11,301 nt of DNA, taken from positions 1 through 11,301 of the forward strand of contig CAZDPJ010000035.1 in NCBI GenBank assembly GCA_964507405.1. Reading direction: 5' to 3'. Positions 1 to 6,449 of this stretch are shown here, one piece after another. Each line of letters begins with the position of its first letter. Position 1 is the first letter of the stretch. The DNA is from UMGS75 sp964507405. GTDB taxonomy: Bacteria > Bacillota_I > Bacilli_A > ML615J-28 > CAG-313. A program made the translations under genes and the position numbers. The notes under the pieces are model-generated. The model saw only the letters and a list, made by a program, of their open reading frames with translations, did no database searches and was not told the DNA's origin.

Positions 1-55
1 TTTATTTTAAGATTGTATCAAGATAGGCACAATCTAGTGTTTCACATGAAACAAA
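1..55. repeat. Left inverted terminal repeat / replication origin
   Basis: These 55 bases match the reverse complement of the last 55 bases of the window exactly; the match breaks at base 56. Terminal repeats next to a protein-primed polymerase gene mark the ends of a linear genome whose 5' ends carry a covalent terminal protein, and each repeat serves as an origin. The 5' end reads TTTATTTTAA, so the first nucleotide joined to the terminal protein would be dTMP. The repeat also holds a 16-base palindrome at 38-53. The exact repeat is seen; the origin role is inferred from phi29-type biology. Confidence 0.93.
38..53. promoter_or_regulatory. parS-like palindrome in left terminal repeat
   Basis: The sequence TGTTTCACATGAAACA differs at a single central base from the Firmicutes chromosomal parS consensus TGTTTCACGTGAAACA, the ParB/Spo0J binding site. 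It could bind host ParB, or a phage or host regulator with similar specificity. The near-match is seen; binding is inferred. Confidence 0.55.
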
Positions 56-78
56 CTTTAACTCACTAAAGCATTGTA
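56..78 (+). repeat. Subterminal direct repeat, left copy
   Basis: CTTTAA-N4-CTAAAG-N-ATTGTA starts at the first base inside the terminal repeat. The copy at 11203-11225 has the same three blocks with the same spacing, 18 of 23 bases identical. Within each, CTTTA and TAAAG can form a small hairpin. The arrangement could be a site for a replication or chromatin-like protein. Confidence 0.45.
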
Positions 79-106
79 TTTCTTATAAAGCAATTAAAAA
101 TTATAA

Positions 107-135
107 TTGTATTATTCATTATAAAATGATATGAT
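107..135 (+). promoter_or_regulatory. Candidate early promoter (sigma-A type, extended -10)
   Basis: TTGTAT (107-112), a 17-base spacer, then TATGAT (130-135). The -10 element is preceded by TG at 127-128, making an extended -10 (TGATATGAT). Transcription would start near 142, about 60 bases before the first early start codon. A perfect TATAAT at 102-107 lacks a good -35 but could be a second, upstream start. This is the best promoter in the left end and would drive the three early genes. Confidence 0.6.
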
Positions 136-202
136 ACTCAAACGGGCAATAGTGCCTTTTATAACTGTACTAACGGTTTGACGGGTGGAAGGAAGGTTGA
201 AA

Positions 203-565
203 ATGACAATTGAAATTATTATTCACATCAAAGAGGTATCAATATTATCGACGTCACATTCGTTGCTCGGTTATTGTTATTTGGTATCAGAAAATAACAT
301 ATCTGAACAGCTTGAGAGAAAAAAAGAGGGTAAACAGGTTTATACTTCAATTGATGATGTAGAAATGAAATGTTATCAATTAGAGTGTGCATTAAATGAT
401 TTAATTAAAGATGAGTATAAGCGTTTTACGGTAGATTACAGTTTTAATTTTACCGAAAATCAAGAAAGTGCATTGCTTAAATATTTAGATGCTGATAAAA
501 GATATTATAGCGGTTATACATCAAAAGTTAATAAAGCTGTTAAAAAAATGATTAATGAACTTTAA
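203..565 (+). CDS. Early protein of unknown function, 120 aa
   Basis: First gene of the genome, directly behind the early promoter. I chose the ATG at 203 because a strong ribosome binding site AAGGAAGG (189-196) sits six bases upstream; a GTG at 185 in the same frame would place that site inside the gene. The protein begins MTIEIIIHIKEV, has no evident membrane segment, and is rich in Lys, Glu, Tyr and Asp, with a basic C-terminal end (SKVNKAVKKMINEL). I recognise no family. By position it matches the early genes of phi29-like phages, which encode DNA-binding, regulatory or anti-host proteins; which of these it is cannot be told from sequence alone. Confidence 0.75.
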   Translation: MTIEIIIHIKEVSILSTSHSLLGYCYLVSENNISEQLERKKEGKQVYTSIDDVEMKCYQLECALNDLIKDEYKRFTVDYSFNFTENQESALLKYLDADKRYYSGYTSKVNKAVKKMINEL

Positions 566-583
566 TTGAGGGGAGATAAAAAA

Positions 584-841
584 ATGAAACTAAATGCTTA
601 CAAAGGAATAATTTACAATATTGAAAAAGATTGTATAGAAGTAACCGGAATAACAGGGAGCAAAAGGGCTTTTACTTCAAAATATAAAGAGTATAATAAT
701 AATGGTTATCATTTCATATTTAAGCCGTATGAGATTGATGTAGAAGAAATTACAAGCGATATAGCAAATCAGACTGATAGGGAATGTGTAAAAATGGCTT
801 TAACGGCTTATTTTAAGCCGATTAGCAAAGACAATAAATAA
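584..841 (+). CDS. Small early protein of unknown function, 85 aa
   Basis: Second early gene, starting 18 bases after the previous stop. The ATG at 584 is favoured by the ribosome binding site GAGGGGAG (568-575); an in-frame TTG at 566 would swallow that site. The protein starts MKLNAYKGIIYNIEKDCIEVTG, which reads like alternating beta strands, and ends in a lysine-containing helix and a charged tail. No known family or catalytic motif is seen. Its size would suit a small nucleic-acid-binding or host-modifying early protein, but that is only inference from position. Confidence 0.72.
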   Translation: MKLNAYKGIIYNIEKDCIEVTGITGSKRAFTSKYKEYNNNGYHFIFKPYEIDVEEITSDIANQTDRECVKMALTAYFKPISKDNK

Positions 842-892
842 TTTACTTCAATAGATGTGCTAACAGACTATACGGGCAGAAAGAAGGTTTAC

Positions 893-1243
893 ATGTCACT
901 TGCAAAGTATAATAAAGGTGGTATCAAATGGAATGTTGAGATCCCGGAAAACTGCGGCTTTACAAAACTCGACAATGAGAATATCAAAGGAATTGTCAAG
1001 GGGTTTTTTCCTAATAGTAAAGGCAAGTTTGGTACTCAATATGTAATGATAGCATTGCTTGACGGGCACAAGGAAATATCACTTATAGACTTACCTAAAC
1101 ACATGACTGAGGTTTGCTCTGAAATTTGTGAGGATAAAGAAGCCGTTGAAGAAATAAATAACGGTGAGTGCCGTTTCCATACTGAAAAATATTTCTCAAA
1201 GAAATACAGCAAAGAATGTTACGGTGTTATATTTGATGAATGA
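893..1243 (+). CDS. Possible single-stranded DNA-binding protein, 116 aa
   Basis: Third early gene. I chose the ATG at 893 because AAGAAGG (881-887) precedes it at a proper distance; a GTG at 857 in frame is unlikely. The protein is a compact, beta-rich chain (KWNVEIPENCGF, then GIVKGFFPNSKGKFGTQYVM, then ISLIDLPKHM) followed by an acidic helical stretch and a C-terminal strand ending YGVIFDE. This order resembles small OB-fold-like ssDNA-binding proteins of phages. The length is near that of phi29 p5 (about 124 residues), and protein-primed phages need such a protein to coat displaced strands. The assignment rests on fold impression, size and location, not on a diagnostic motif. It is followed by a parS-like palindrome and a terminator, so it ends the early operon. 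Confidence 0.4.
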   Translation: MSLAKYNKGGIKWNVEIPENCGFTKLDNENIKGIVKGFFPNSKGKFGTQYVMIALLDGHKEISLIDLPKHMTEVCSEICEDKEAVEEINNGECRFHTEKYFSKKYSKECYGVIFDE

Positions 1244-1248
1244 TAAAA

Positions 1249-1264
1249 TGTTTCATATGAAACA
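1249..1264. promoter_or_regulatory. Perfect 16-base palindrome, parS-like, at early/replication boundary
   Basis: TGTTTCATATGAAACA is a perfect palindrome that shares both arms with the terminal sites and differs from the parS consensus only at the two central positions that make CACGTG into CATATG. It lies 5 bases after the stop of the third early gene and 9 bases before a terminator hairpin. It overlaps promoter-like hexamers (TTGATG at 1233 with TATGAA at 1256; ATGAAA at 1257 with TATACT at 1280), so it could act as an operator for the terminal protein/polymerase operon or as a ParB site. Confidence 0.5.
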
Positions 1265-1285
1265 ATAAAGGCTAATCCCTATACT
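1257..1285 (+). promoter_or_regulatory. Weak candidate promoter overlapping the early terminator
   Basis: ATGAAA (1257-1262), a 17-base spacer, then TATACT (1280-1285). The -35 overlaps the palindrome at 1249-1264 and the -10 lies at the end of the terminator's left arm, so transcripts starting near 1292 would lack that arm and escape termination. The hexamer matches are modest (four and five of six). It would drive terminal protein and polymerase. Confidence 0.3.
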
Positions 1286-1311
1286 GCTTATACAGGGTAT
1301 AGGGATTTTTT
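1274..1311 (+). terminator. Rho-independent terminator after early genes
   Basis: An 11-base perfect stem, AATCCCTATAC (1274-1284) with GTATAGGGATT (1297-1307), has a 12-base loop and runs into six T residues (1306-1311). It lies between the early genes and the terminal protein gene, so it would stop or attenuate early transcription before the replication genes. Confidence 0.85.
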
Positions 1312-1327
1312 AACAGGAGTTAAGAAT

Positions 1328-1933
1328 ATGATAGACATTGAAATTATAAATAATATTCCGAGTGTGGGGCAAGTTACGGATGCTTATAATAAGGCACTCA
1401 AAAAAGCTATTGACAGGGGCAAGACACAAATAAAGAAACGTATGAAAAGACTTGAAAACAATAATTTAACAGATAGCCCCGCTTATAAACAGTATTTAAA
1501 AAATGATGTGGTACACTTTTCTGTTAAAGGTAAAAGCACACAAGAACTTCAATCGATGTATTGGCAATTAAAACGATTGAATGACATGAAAACAGGCACG
1601 GTTAAGGGCGCACAAAAAGTATTAAAAGAGATTGCAGATAATACCGGAATAACATACAAAAATATTAATCAGCTAAACCAAAAGAGCAAGCTGTTTTTTA
1701 ATTTGGCAAGTAAAGCACAAGACTATTTAGAGAGTATGGGAGAGACAGCAAAAGCGATTGATTATAGAGCTATATGGCATGATGTATCAGACATAATGAA
1801 ACAGGATAATAAGGCTATTGAAGCGGCTTTAGGGGATATAGAAAATTTGAGTGAGGATGCTTTTAATAATTTATCCGAAGATATATTCTCTAAATTGCAA
1901 GATTATTTTTCACAAGAGATTAATGACTTATGA
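1328..1933 (+). CDS. Putative genome terminal protein (replication primer), 201 aa
   Basis: It lies immediately before the protein-primed DNA polymerase gene and overlaps it by ATGA (1930-1933), which is the usual place of the terminal protein in phi29-like phages (gp3, 266 residues in phi29, about 230 in Cp-1). Ribosome binding site AGGAG at 1315-1319. The protein is highly charged and mostly helical: a basic N-terminal third (KKAIDRGKTQIKKRMKRLEN) suits DNA contact, a middle part is rich in Lys and Gln, and the C-terminal third is acidic (ALGDIENLSEDAFNNLSED). The terminal protein gives the hydroxyl of a Ser, Thr or Tyr to the first nucleotide; many candidates exist here and I cannot choose one. 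The call rests mainly on position, size and composition, since terminal proteins are poorly conserved. Confidence 0.6.
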   Translation: MIDIEIINNIPSVGQVTDAYNKALKKAIDRGKTQIKKRMKRLENNNLTDSPAYKQYLKNDVVHFSVKGKSTQELQSMYWQLKRLNDMKTGTVKGAQKVLKEIADNTGITYKNINQLNQKSKLFFNLASKAQDYLESMGETAKAIDYRAIWHDVSDIMKQDNKAIEAALGDIENLSEDAFNNLSEDIFSKLQDYFSQEINDL

Positions 1934-3993
1934 AATATAAACTTTATGGAAAATATGACTATAAATCTAAATCAGTAATTAAGTACTATAATGTTGCTTG
2001 TGGCTTTGATATTGAAACTACATCAATGTATATTAATAATTCAAAAGTGGCGTTTATGTATATATGGACGTTCGGCATTGATAATAAAATAGTTGCACAT
2101 GGCAGAGATTGGAAAAGTTTTATTGACTTTTGTGTATCGCTTGTTACTGATTTAGATTTATCTGTAAATAAAAGGCTGATTGTATACGTTCACAATTTGG
2201 CTTTTGAATATCAATTTATGAGAAAATATTTTAATTGGATAAATGTTTTTGCCGCTGATGATAGAAAACCGATTTATGCCGTTACAGATTTAGGGATTGA
2301 GTTTAGAGATAGTTATATATTATCAGCTTTATCACTTGAAACGACTGCTAAAAATTTAATTAATCATGATATTAAAAAACTTATAGGAGATTTAGACTAT
2401 AGCAAAGTGAGGCATGATAAAACACCTTTAACAGCTATTGAAATGGGATATATTGACAATGATGTGTTAATAATCCTTGCATACATATCAGAGCAGATAG
2501 AACAATACGGGAATATAACAAAAATCCCTTTGACTAATACAGGAAGGGTGCGACAATACATGAAAAAAGAATGTTACGGAAAAACACACAAAAAAGTTAA
2601 TAACAATGCTAAACGATACCGCCAATTAATGAGTGAGTGCGTGTTAGACTTAGAGCAATACAAATTATTAAAGAAATGTTTTCAGGGCGGCTTTACACAC
2701 GCAAGTTTACAATATAGCGGCGAAAAATTAAAAAATGTATCATCAATAGATTTTACGTCTAGTTACCCTTTTGTAATGGTATCTGAATTATATCCCATGA
2801 GTAGCCCTAAACCATTTACAAGAAAATTAACATATCTTGAAATATTAAAGAGTAAAAGAGGAAGCATTTTTAATTGTATAATACGTGATTTACATTGTTA
2901 TAATACTTATGAAAGTTATCTAAGTTATTCTAAGTGCCGTAATATTGAAAATCCTGTTATTAACAATGGTAGAATTTTTTCATGTGATTATTTAGAAACT
3001 TCAATTACAAATATAGATTTACAAATAATAACACATTGCTATAGCTTTTCAGATATAGAGATAATTAACGGCTATTCTTTTCATATGCAGTATTTACCTA
3101 ATAGCATAATAAAAGGAATATTGAACTTATATCAGAAAAAAACAGAGTTAAAGGGTGTAGAAGGAAAAGAACAAGAGTATCTTGTTTCAAAACAAATGAT
3201 TAATTCGGTTTATGGCATGAGTGTTACAGATATTGTTAGAGATTTAATTTGTTATGATAATGAAAAAGAATGGTATACAGAAACAGGCAATTATGAGGAG
3301 CAATTACAAAAACATAATGAAAGCAAAAACCGCTTTTTATTTTATCCATGGGGTGTTTTTGTTACTGCTTATGCAAGGCGCAATTTGTGGAATGGCATAT
3401 TAAACATTGGGAACGATTATATTTATTCTGATACAGATAGCATTAAATTATTGAATATCGAAAAACACAAAGATTACATTTCAGAATACAATAATAATTG
3501 CATTAAGAAATTAAAAGCTATGTGTGACTTTACAGGAATAGATTTTAATCTAACAAAACCGAAAACAATAAAAGGAATTGAAAAACCTTTAGGGGTGTGG
3601 GATTTTGAGGGCACTTACAAATACTTTAAAACTTTGGGGGCTAAGAGATATATTTATACTGATAATGAGGATAAATTACATATTACAATAGCCGGATTAA
3701 GTAAAAAACAGGGTGCGGAATATATCGGAAAACAAAAAGACCCTTACAAATTTTTTAATGATGATATGAAAATACCAAAAGAAGAAACAGGAAAAAACAC
3801 ACATTTATATATTGATACGCCTTTTGAAGGTGATATAATCGATTATACGGGCATTAAGTCACATATTGAAAGTAAAAGCTCTGTGCATCTTGAAAGCGCA
3901 AGTTTTGATTTATCAATGAGTGACAGTTATTTACAGCTGATACATGATGTTGCACATGGATTAATCAGAATAGGAAGGATGATAGATATATGA
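1930..3993 (+). CDS. Protein-primed family B DNA polymerase
   Basis: This polymerase replicates the linear genome from its terminal repeats, starting on the terminal protein. The 687 residues show the full motif series. The proofreading domain has Exo I (FDIETT, D27 and E29), Exo II (HNLAFE, N89 to E93) and Exo III (YIDND, Y174 and D178). An FQGG linker (251-254) takes the place of the usual YxGG. The polymerase domain has motif A (DFTSSYP, D274), motif B (KQMINSVYG, K421), motif C (YSDTDS, D501 and D503) and KxY (KRY, 572-574). The roughly 140 residues between motifs A and B leave room for the TPR1 and TPR2 insertions typical of this subfamily. It is longer than phi29 p2 (about 575 residues). 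It starts on the ATGA that ends the terminal protein gene and overlaps the ATPase start in the same way, suggesting translational coupling. Exo II has Glu where phi29 has Asp. Confidence 0.96.
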   Translation: MKYKLYGKYDYKSKSVIKYYNVACGFDIETTSMYINNSKVAFMYIWTFGIDNKIVAHGRDWKSFIDFCVSLVTDLDLSVNKRLIVYVHNLAFEYQFMRKYFNWINVFAADDRKPIYAVTDLGIEFRDSYILSALSLETTAKNLINHDIKKLIGDLDYSKVRHDKTPLTAIEMGYIDNDVLIILAYISEQIEQYGNITKIPLTNTGRVRQYMKKECYGKTHKKVNNNAKRYRQLMSECVLDLEQYKLLKKCFQGGFTHASLQYSGEKLKNVSSIDFTSSYPFVMVSELYPMSSPKPFTRKLTYLEILKSKRGSIFNCIIRDLHCYNTYESYLSYSKCRNIENPVINNGRIFSCDYLETSITNIDLQIITHCYSFSDIEIINGYSFHMQYLPNSIIKGILNLYQKKTELKGVEGKEQEYLVSKQMINSVYGMSVTDIVRDLICYDNEKEWYTETGNYEEQLQKHNESKNRFLFYPWGVFVTAYARRNLWNGILNIGNDYIYSDTDSIKLLNIEKHKDYISEYNNNCIKKLKAMCDFTGIDFNLTKPKTIKGIEKPLGVWDFEGTYKYFKTLGAKRYIYTDNEDKLHITIAGLSKKQGAEYIGKQKDPYKFFNDDMKIPKEETGKNTHLYIDTPFEGDIIDYTGIKSHIESKSSVHLESASFDLSMSDSYLQLIHDVAHGLIRIGRMIDI

Positions 3994-5099
3994 GATTTTA
4001 TGATTTACGACCGATATTAAAAAAAGATGCTGTTTATAATATAATTATCGGGCAAAGGTCTAACGGCAAAACATATGGATTATTGAAGTATGCAATACAA
4101 AATTATTTTAGGACCGGAAAACAGTTTGCACTTTTGCGGCGGTGGGATATAGATATAAAAATGAAAAGGGCTACTTCAATGTTTAGCGGCCTTAATGCTG
4201 ATAATGTAGTCACTAAAGCAAGTAAAGGGCAATTTACTCATATAGTTTACAATGCCGGAAAATTTTATACAGCTGTTTATGATGATGATTTGAAGAAATA
4301 TATCTATTCTGATGATAATTGTTGCGGTTTCATTTTTTCTTTATCAGCTATGGAACACGACAAAAGCATATCTTTTCCAAATGTAAATTTAATAATCTTT
4401 GATGAGTTTTTATCTGTACAGCATAATTATCTATTTAATGAGTTTAATGTTTTTATGAATGTTATTTCAACGATTGTTAGGAATAGAAATGATATTAAAA
4501 TATTCATGTTGGGCAATACAGTAGATAAATACTCACCGTATTTTAATAATATGGGATTAAACCATATTACAGAGCAAAAGCAAGGCACTATTGAAGTTTA
4601 TTCATACGGTGATAGTAAATTAAAAGTTGCTGTTGAATATTGTGAGAATATCAAAAAAAGTAAAGATAGTAATAATTTTTATTTTGCTTTTGATAATCCA
4701 CATCTTGAAATGATTAGAAGCGGCACGTGGGATTTAGGTATTTATCCGAGTAAACCTATTGACTTCAAAAATAAAGATATTCAATTTATCTTTTTTATAA
4801 TTTATAATGAAAATGTTTATCAATGTGAGATTGTATTTATTGACGGCTATAATTTTATATACATACACGATAAAACAACTGAAATTAAGGACACTGATAA
4901 AGACATTATCTATTGTCTTGACTACGTGCCAAAACTTAATTATACTCAAAACATATTGAAACCAATATACAAAGTAAATCAAAAAATTCTTTGGTACTTT
5001 TTGAATAACCGAGTATATTACCAAAATAACAATGTGGGGAACGCAATCAATAGTTATATACAGGATTGTAAAAAAGGAGATTTTAACAATGGATATTAA
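3990..5099 (+). CDS. DNA packaging ATPase (phi29 gp16-like)
   Basis: Motor that drives the linear genome into the prohead through the portal. The N-terminal domain has a Walker A loop, GQRSNGKT (21-28), preceded by hydrophobic strand YNIII. A Walker B motif, NLIIFDEF (133-140, acidic D138 and E139), follows. Next come an Arg-rich segment TIVRNRND (161-168), which may hold the trans-acting arginine finger, and a sensor-like strand ending LGNT (174-177). The C-terminal 170 residues have no motif I can name; in phi29 gp16 this part is a degenerate nuclease-like, nucleic-acid-binding domain. 369 residues is slightly longer than phi29 gp16 (332). The ribosome binding site GGAAGG lies just upstream. 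In phi29 this gene closes the late operon; here it directly follows the polymerase and precedes the structural genes. Confidence 0.9.
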   Translation: MRFYDLRPILKKDAVYNIIIGQRSNGKTYGLLKYAIQNYFRTGKQFALLRRWDIDIKMKRATSMFSGLNADNVVTKASKGQFTHIVYNAGKFYTAVYDDDLKKYIYSDDNCCGFIFSLSAMEHDKSISFPNVNLIIFDEFLSVQHNYLFNEFNVFMNVISTIVRNRNDIKIFMLGNTVDKYSPYFNNMGLNHITEQKQGTIEVYSYGDSKLKVAVEYCENIKKSKDSNNFYFAFDNPHLEMIRSGTWDLGIYPSKPIDFKNKDIQFIFFIIYNENVYQCEIVFIDGYNFIYIHDKTTEIKDTDKDIIYCLDYVPKLNYTQNILKPIYKVNQKILWYFLNNRVYYQNNNVGNAINSYIQDCKKGDFNNGY

Positions 5100-5277
5100 T
5101 CTTATAGGACAGTTTGTTTCAAGTGTCGGTTTTCCTATCTTTGTGGCGGTGTGGATGCTATGGAAGGGAAGTAACGACACAAAAGAACTTGAAAAAAGCA
5201 TTAATAAACTTGAAAACGCAATACTTGAACTAACCACATATATAAAGACTTTAAAGCAAAAGGAAAACGAAAAATGA
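5089..5277 (+). CDS. Holin-like small membrane protein, 62 aa
   Basis: The start is set at ATG 5089 because AAGGAG (5074-5079) is ten bases upstream; an in-frame ATG at 5032 would lie deep inside the ATPase gene. The gene overlaps the end of the ATPase by 11 bases and the portal by ATGA. Residues about 5-24 (LIGQFVSSVGFPIFVAVWML) form one membrane span, followed by a charged heptad-like helix (TKELEKSINKLENAILEL) and a lysine-rich tail. This plan is that of small BhlA/UviB-type holin-like proteins of Gram-positive phages and plasmids. A holin would let the endolysin, which has no signal peptide, cross the membrane. Unusually it lies about 5 kb away from the lysin gene, so another membrane role cannot be excluded. 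Confidence 0.62.
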   Translation: MDINLIGQFVSSVGFPIFVAVWMLWKGSNDTKELEKSINKLENAILELTTYIKTLKQKENEK

Positions 5278-6449
5278 ATATAAAAGACTTCAAATCATTC
5301 TGTAATAAAATCGGCTTACAAGGTAAGGCTGAATATATATTCAACGACAAAGGAAACAATGTAATAAGACAAGTTGAGTATATGCTGGCACGTAGCAATA
5401 TAATGTTTATCTATGATGGTTTGCCGGAAACAATCCCACCTTACGAACTTGAAAAGATACTTCAAACGCAAGGTTTTGCGATTATCGGAAAAGCTAAAAA
5501 TGATTTATATGCTTTGTATGGTGGATTAGGCGGAAAAGAAGACGTTTATTATCGACCGACTAAAGCGACCGTATCAATCCCATATCTGAATTATAATGAT
5601 GTGTGGGAAATAGGCAAAGACTGTATTGTTATTAAGAATGACTTAATGAATACAGGGTTATTGCCTATGTATTTACGTTACTGTACTCAAATAGTAGAAG
5701 CTGATATAACTTTAATTCTTGAAATGGTAAATAAAAGAGTGCAGGCATATATCAGCGCAAGTGACGACAATACAATTAAATCAGCCGAGAAATTTTTACA
5801 AGATGTTTTAGAAGGTAAGCAGGGAGTTATTGCAGATAGTAAATTTTTTGAACAAGTCAAAACTTCAATAGTAAACAGCGGCAGTTATTCAATGAGGGAG
5901 ACTATAGAAGTTTTACAGTATTTGAAAGCAAGCCTTTATAATGAGATAGGTTTAGCAAGTAACTATAATCTAAAAAAAGAACGTGTCACTTATGCCGATA
6001 TAGAAATGAATAGCGATAATCTATATCCCTTAATTGATGATATGCTGTATTTTAGGCGTAAAGGCATAGAAGCCGTTAATGAACTTTACGGGCTTAATAT
6101 CTCTGTACAGCTTAATTCATCATGGGATTATCGCAGTTATAACGGCATGGAAATAGACAATGCACAAGAAAAGATTTCAGTTAATGAAACCGACTTAATC
6201 AAAGACCCCGTAGAAGCTGATACAGGCGATTTAGAAGCCGTTGAAGATGGCAATGCAGAGAATGACACTAAAGACCTTGTAGAAGCTGATACAGGCGATT
6301 TAGAAGCCGTTGAAGATGGCAATGCAGAGAATGACACTAAAGACCTTGTAGAAGCTGATACAGGCGATTTAGAAGCCGCTGATGATGTTAAAGAGATTAC
6401 AGAACAAGTTATTGAGGAGATTAAAGACAATGATAAAAATAAAGAATAA
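5274..6449 (+). CDS. Portal / upper collar (connector) protein, phi29 gp10-like, with acidic repeat tail
   Basis: Dodecameric portal through which DNA enters and leaves the head. The first 300 or so residues resemble phi29 gp10 (309 residues) in length and plan: an N-terminal part with hydrophobic strands, a helical middle (residues about 130-240), and a closing segment with LYGLNISVQLNSSWDYRSY (near 271-289), similar in plan to the gp10 C-terminal region. Residues 310 to about 370 are an extension built of a 23-residue unit repeated about 2.6 times, with nine Asp or Glu per unit, ending in a mixed-charge tail. The tail is not part of the known fold. The gene overlaps the holin-like gene by ATGA and the next gene by 20 bases. 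Fold assignment rests on order, length and partial pattern, not on a catalytic motif. Confidence 0.75.
   Translation: MNIKDFKSFCNKIGLQGKAEYIFNDKGNNVIRQVEYMLARSNIMFIYDGLPETIPPYELEKILQTQGFAIIGKAKNDLYALYGGLGGKEDVYYRPTKATVSIPYLNYNDVWEIGKDCIVIKNDLMNTGLLPMYLRYCTQIVEADITLILEMVNKRVQAYISASDDNTIKSAEKFLQDVLEGKQGVIADSKFFEQVKTSIVNSGSYSMRETIEVLQYLKASLYNEIGLASNYNLKKERVTYADIEMNSDNLYPLIDDMLYFRRKGIEAVNELYGLNISVQLNSSWDYRSYNGMEIDNAQEKISVNETDLIKDPVEADTGDLEAVEDGNAENDTKDLVEADTGDLEAVEDGNAENDTKDLVEADTGDLEAADDVKEITEQVIEEIKDNDKNKE
6201..6386 (+). repeat. 69-base tandem repeat inside portal gene, about 2.6 copies
   Basis: Unit starts lie at 6201, 6270 and 6339. The first two units differ at only two of 69 bases, and the third matches the second for 40 bases before it diverges. 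The period is a multiple of three, so the frame is kept and each unit adds 23 acidic residues (VEADTGDLEAVEDGNAENDT plus a K-D-L or K-D-P joint). The near-identity points to recent duplication by slippage or recombination. Confidence 0.95.

Larger units (their letters stand above)
56..202 (+). promoter_or_regulatory. Left-end non-coding leader of the early operon
   Basis: There is no gene between the terminal repeat and the first early gene. The stretch begins with CTTTAA-N4-CTAAAG-N-ATTGTA (56-78), whose pattern recurs near the right end. It then holds the early promoter at 107-135. A small GGCA/TGCC hairpin followed by TTTT (145-160) sits just after the expected transcription start and could be a weak attenuator. 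A ribosome binding site AAGGAAGG lies at 189-196. Confidence 0.5.

Noticed and set aside
185..202. Upstream GTG, TTG, GTG and ATG starts for genes at 203, 584, 893, 5089 and 6430
   Set aside because: In each case the longer version would include the ribosome binding site within the coding region or reach far into the preceding gene, while the later ATG has a well spaced Shine-Dalgarno sequence.
4734..5237. Hydrophobic 167-residue open frame on the - strand
   Set aside because: It lies opposite the ATPase and holin-like genes, whose products are well supported. AT-rich antisense commonly gives hydrophobic frames rich in Ile and Phe.
6201..6386. CRISPR-like array
   Set aside because: The repeats are contiguous with no unique spacers, keep reading frame, and encode protein; they are a coding tandem repeat.
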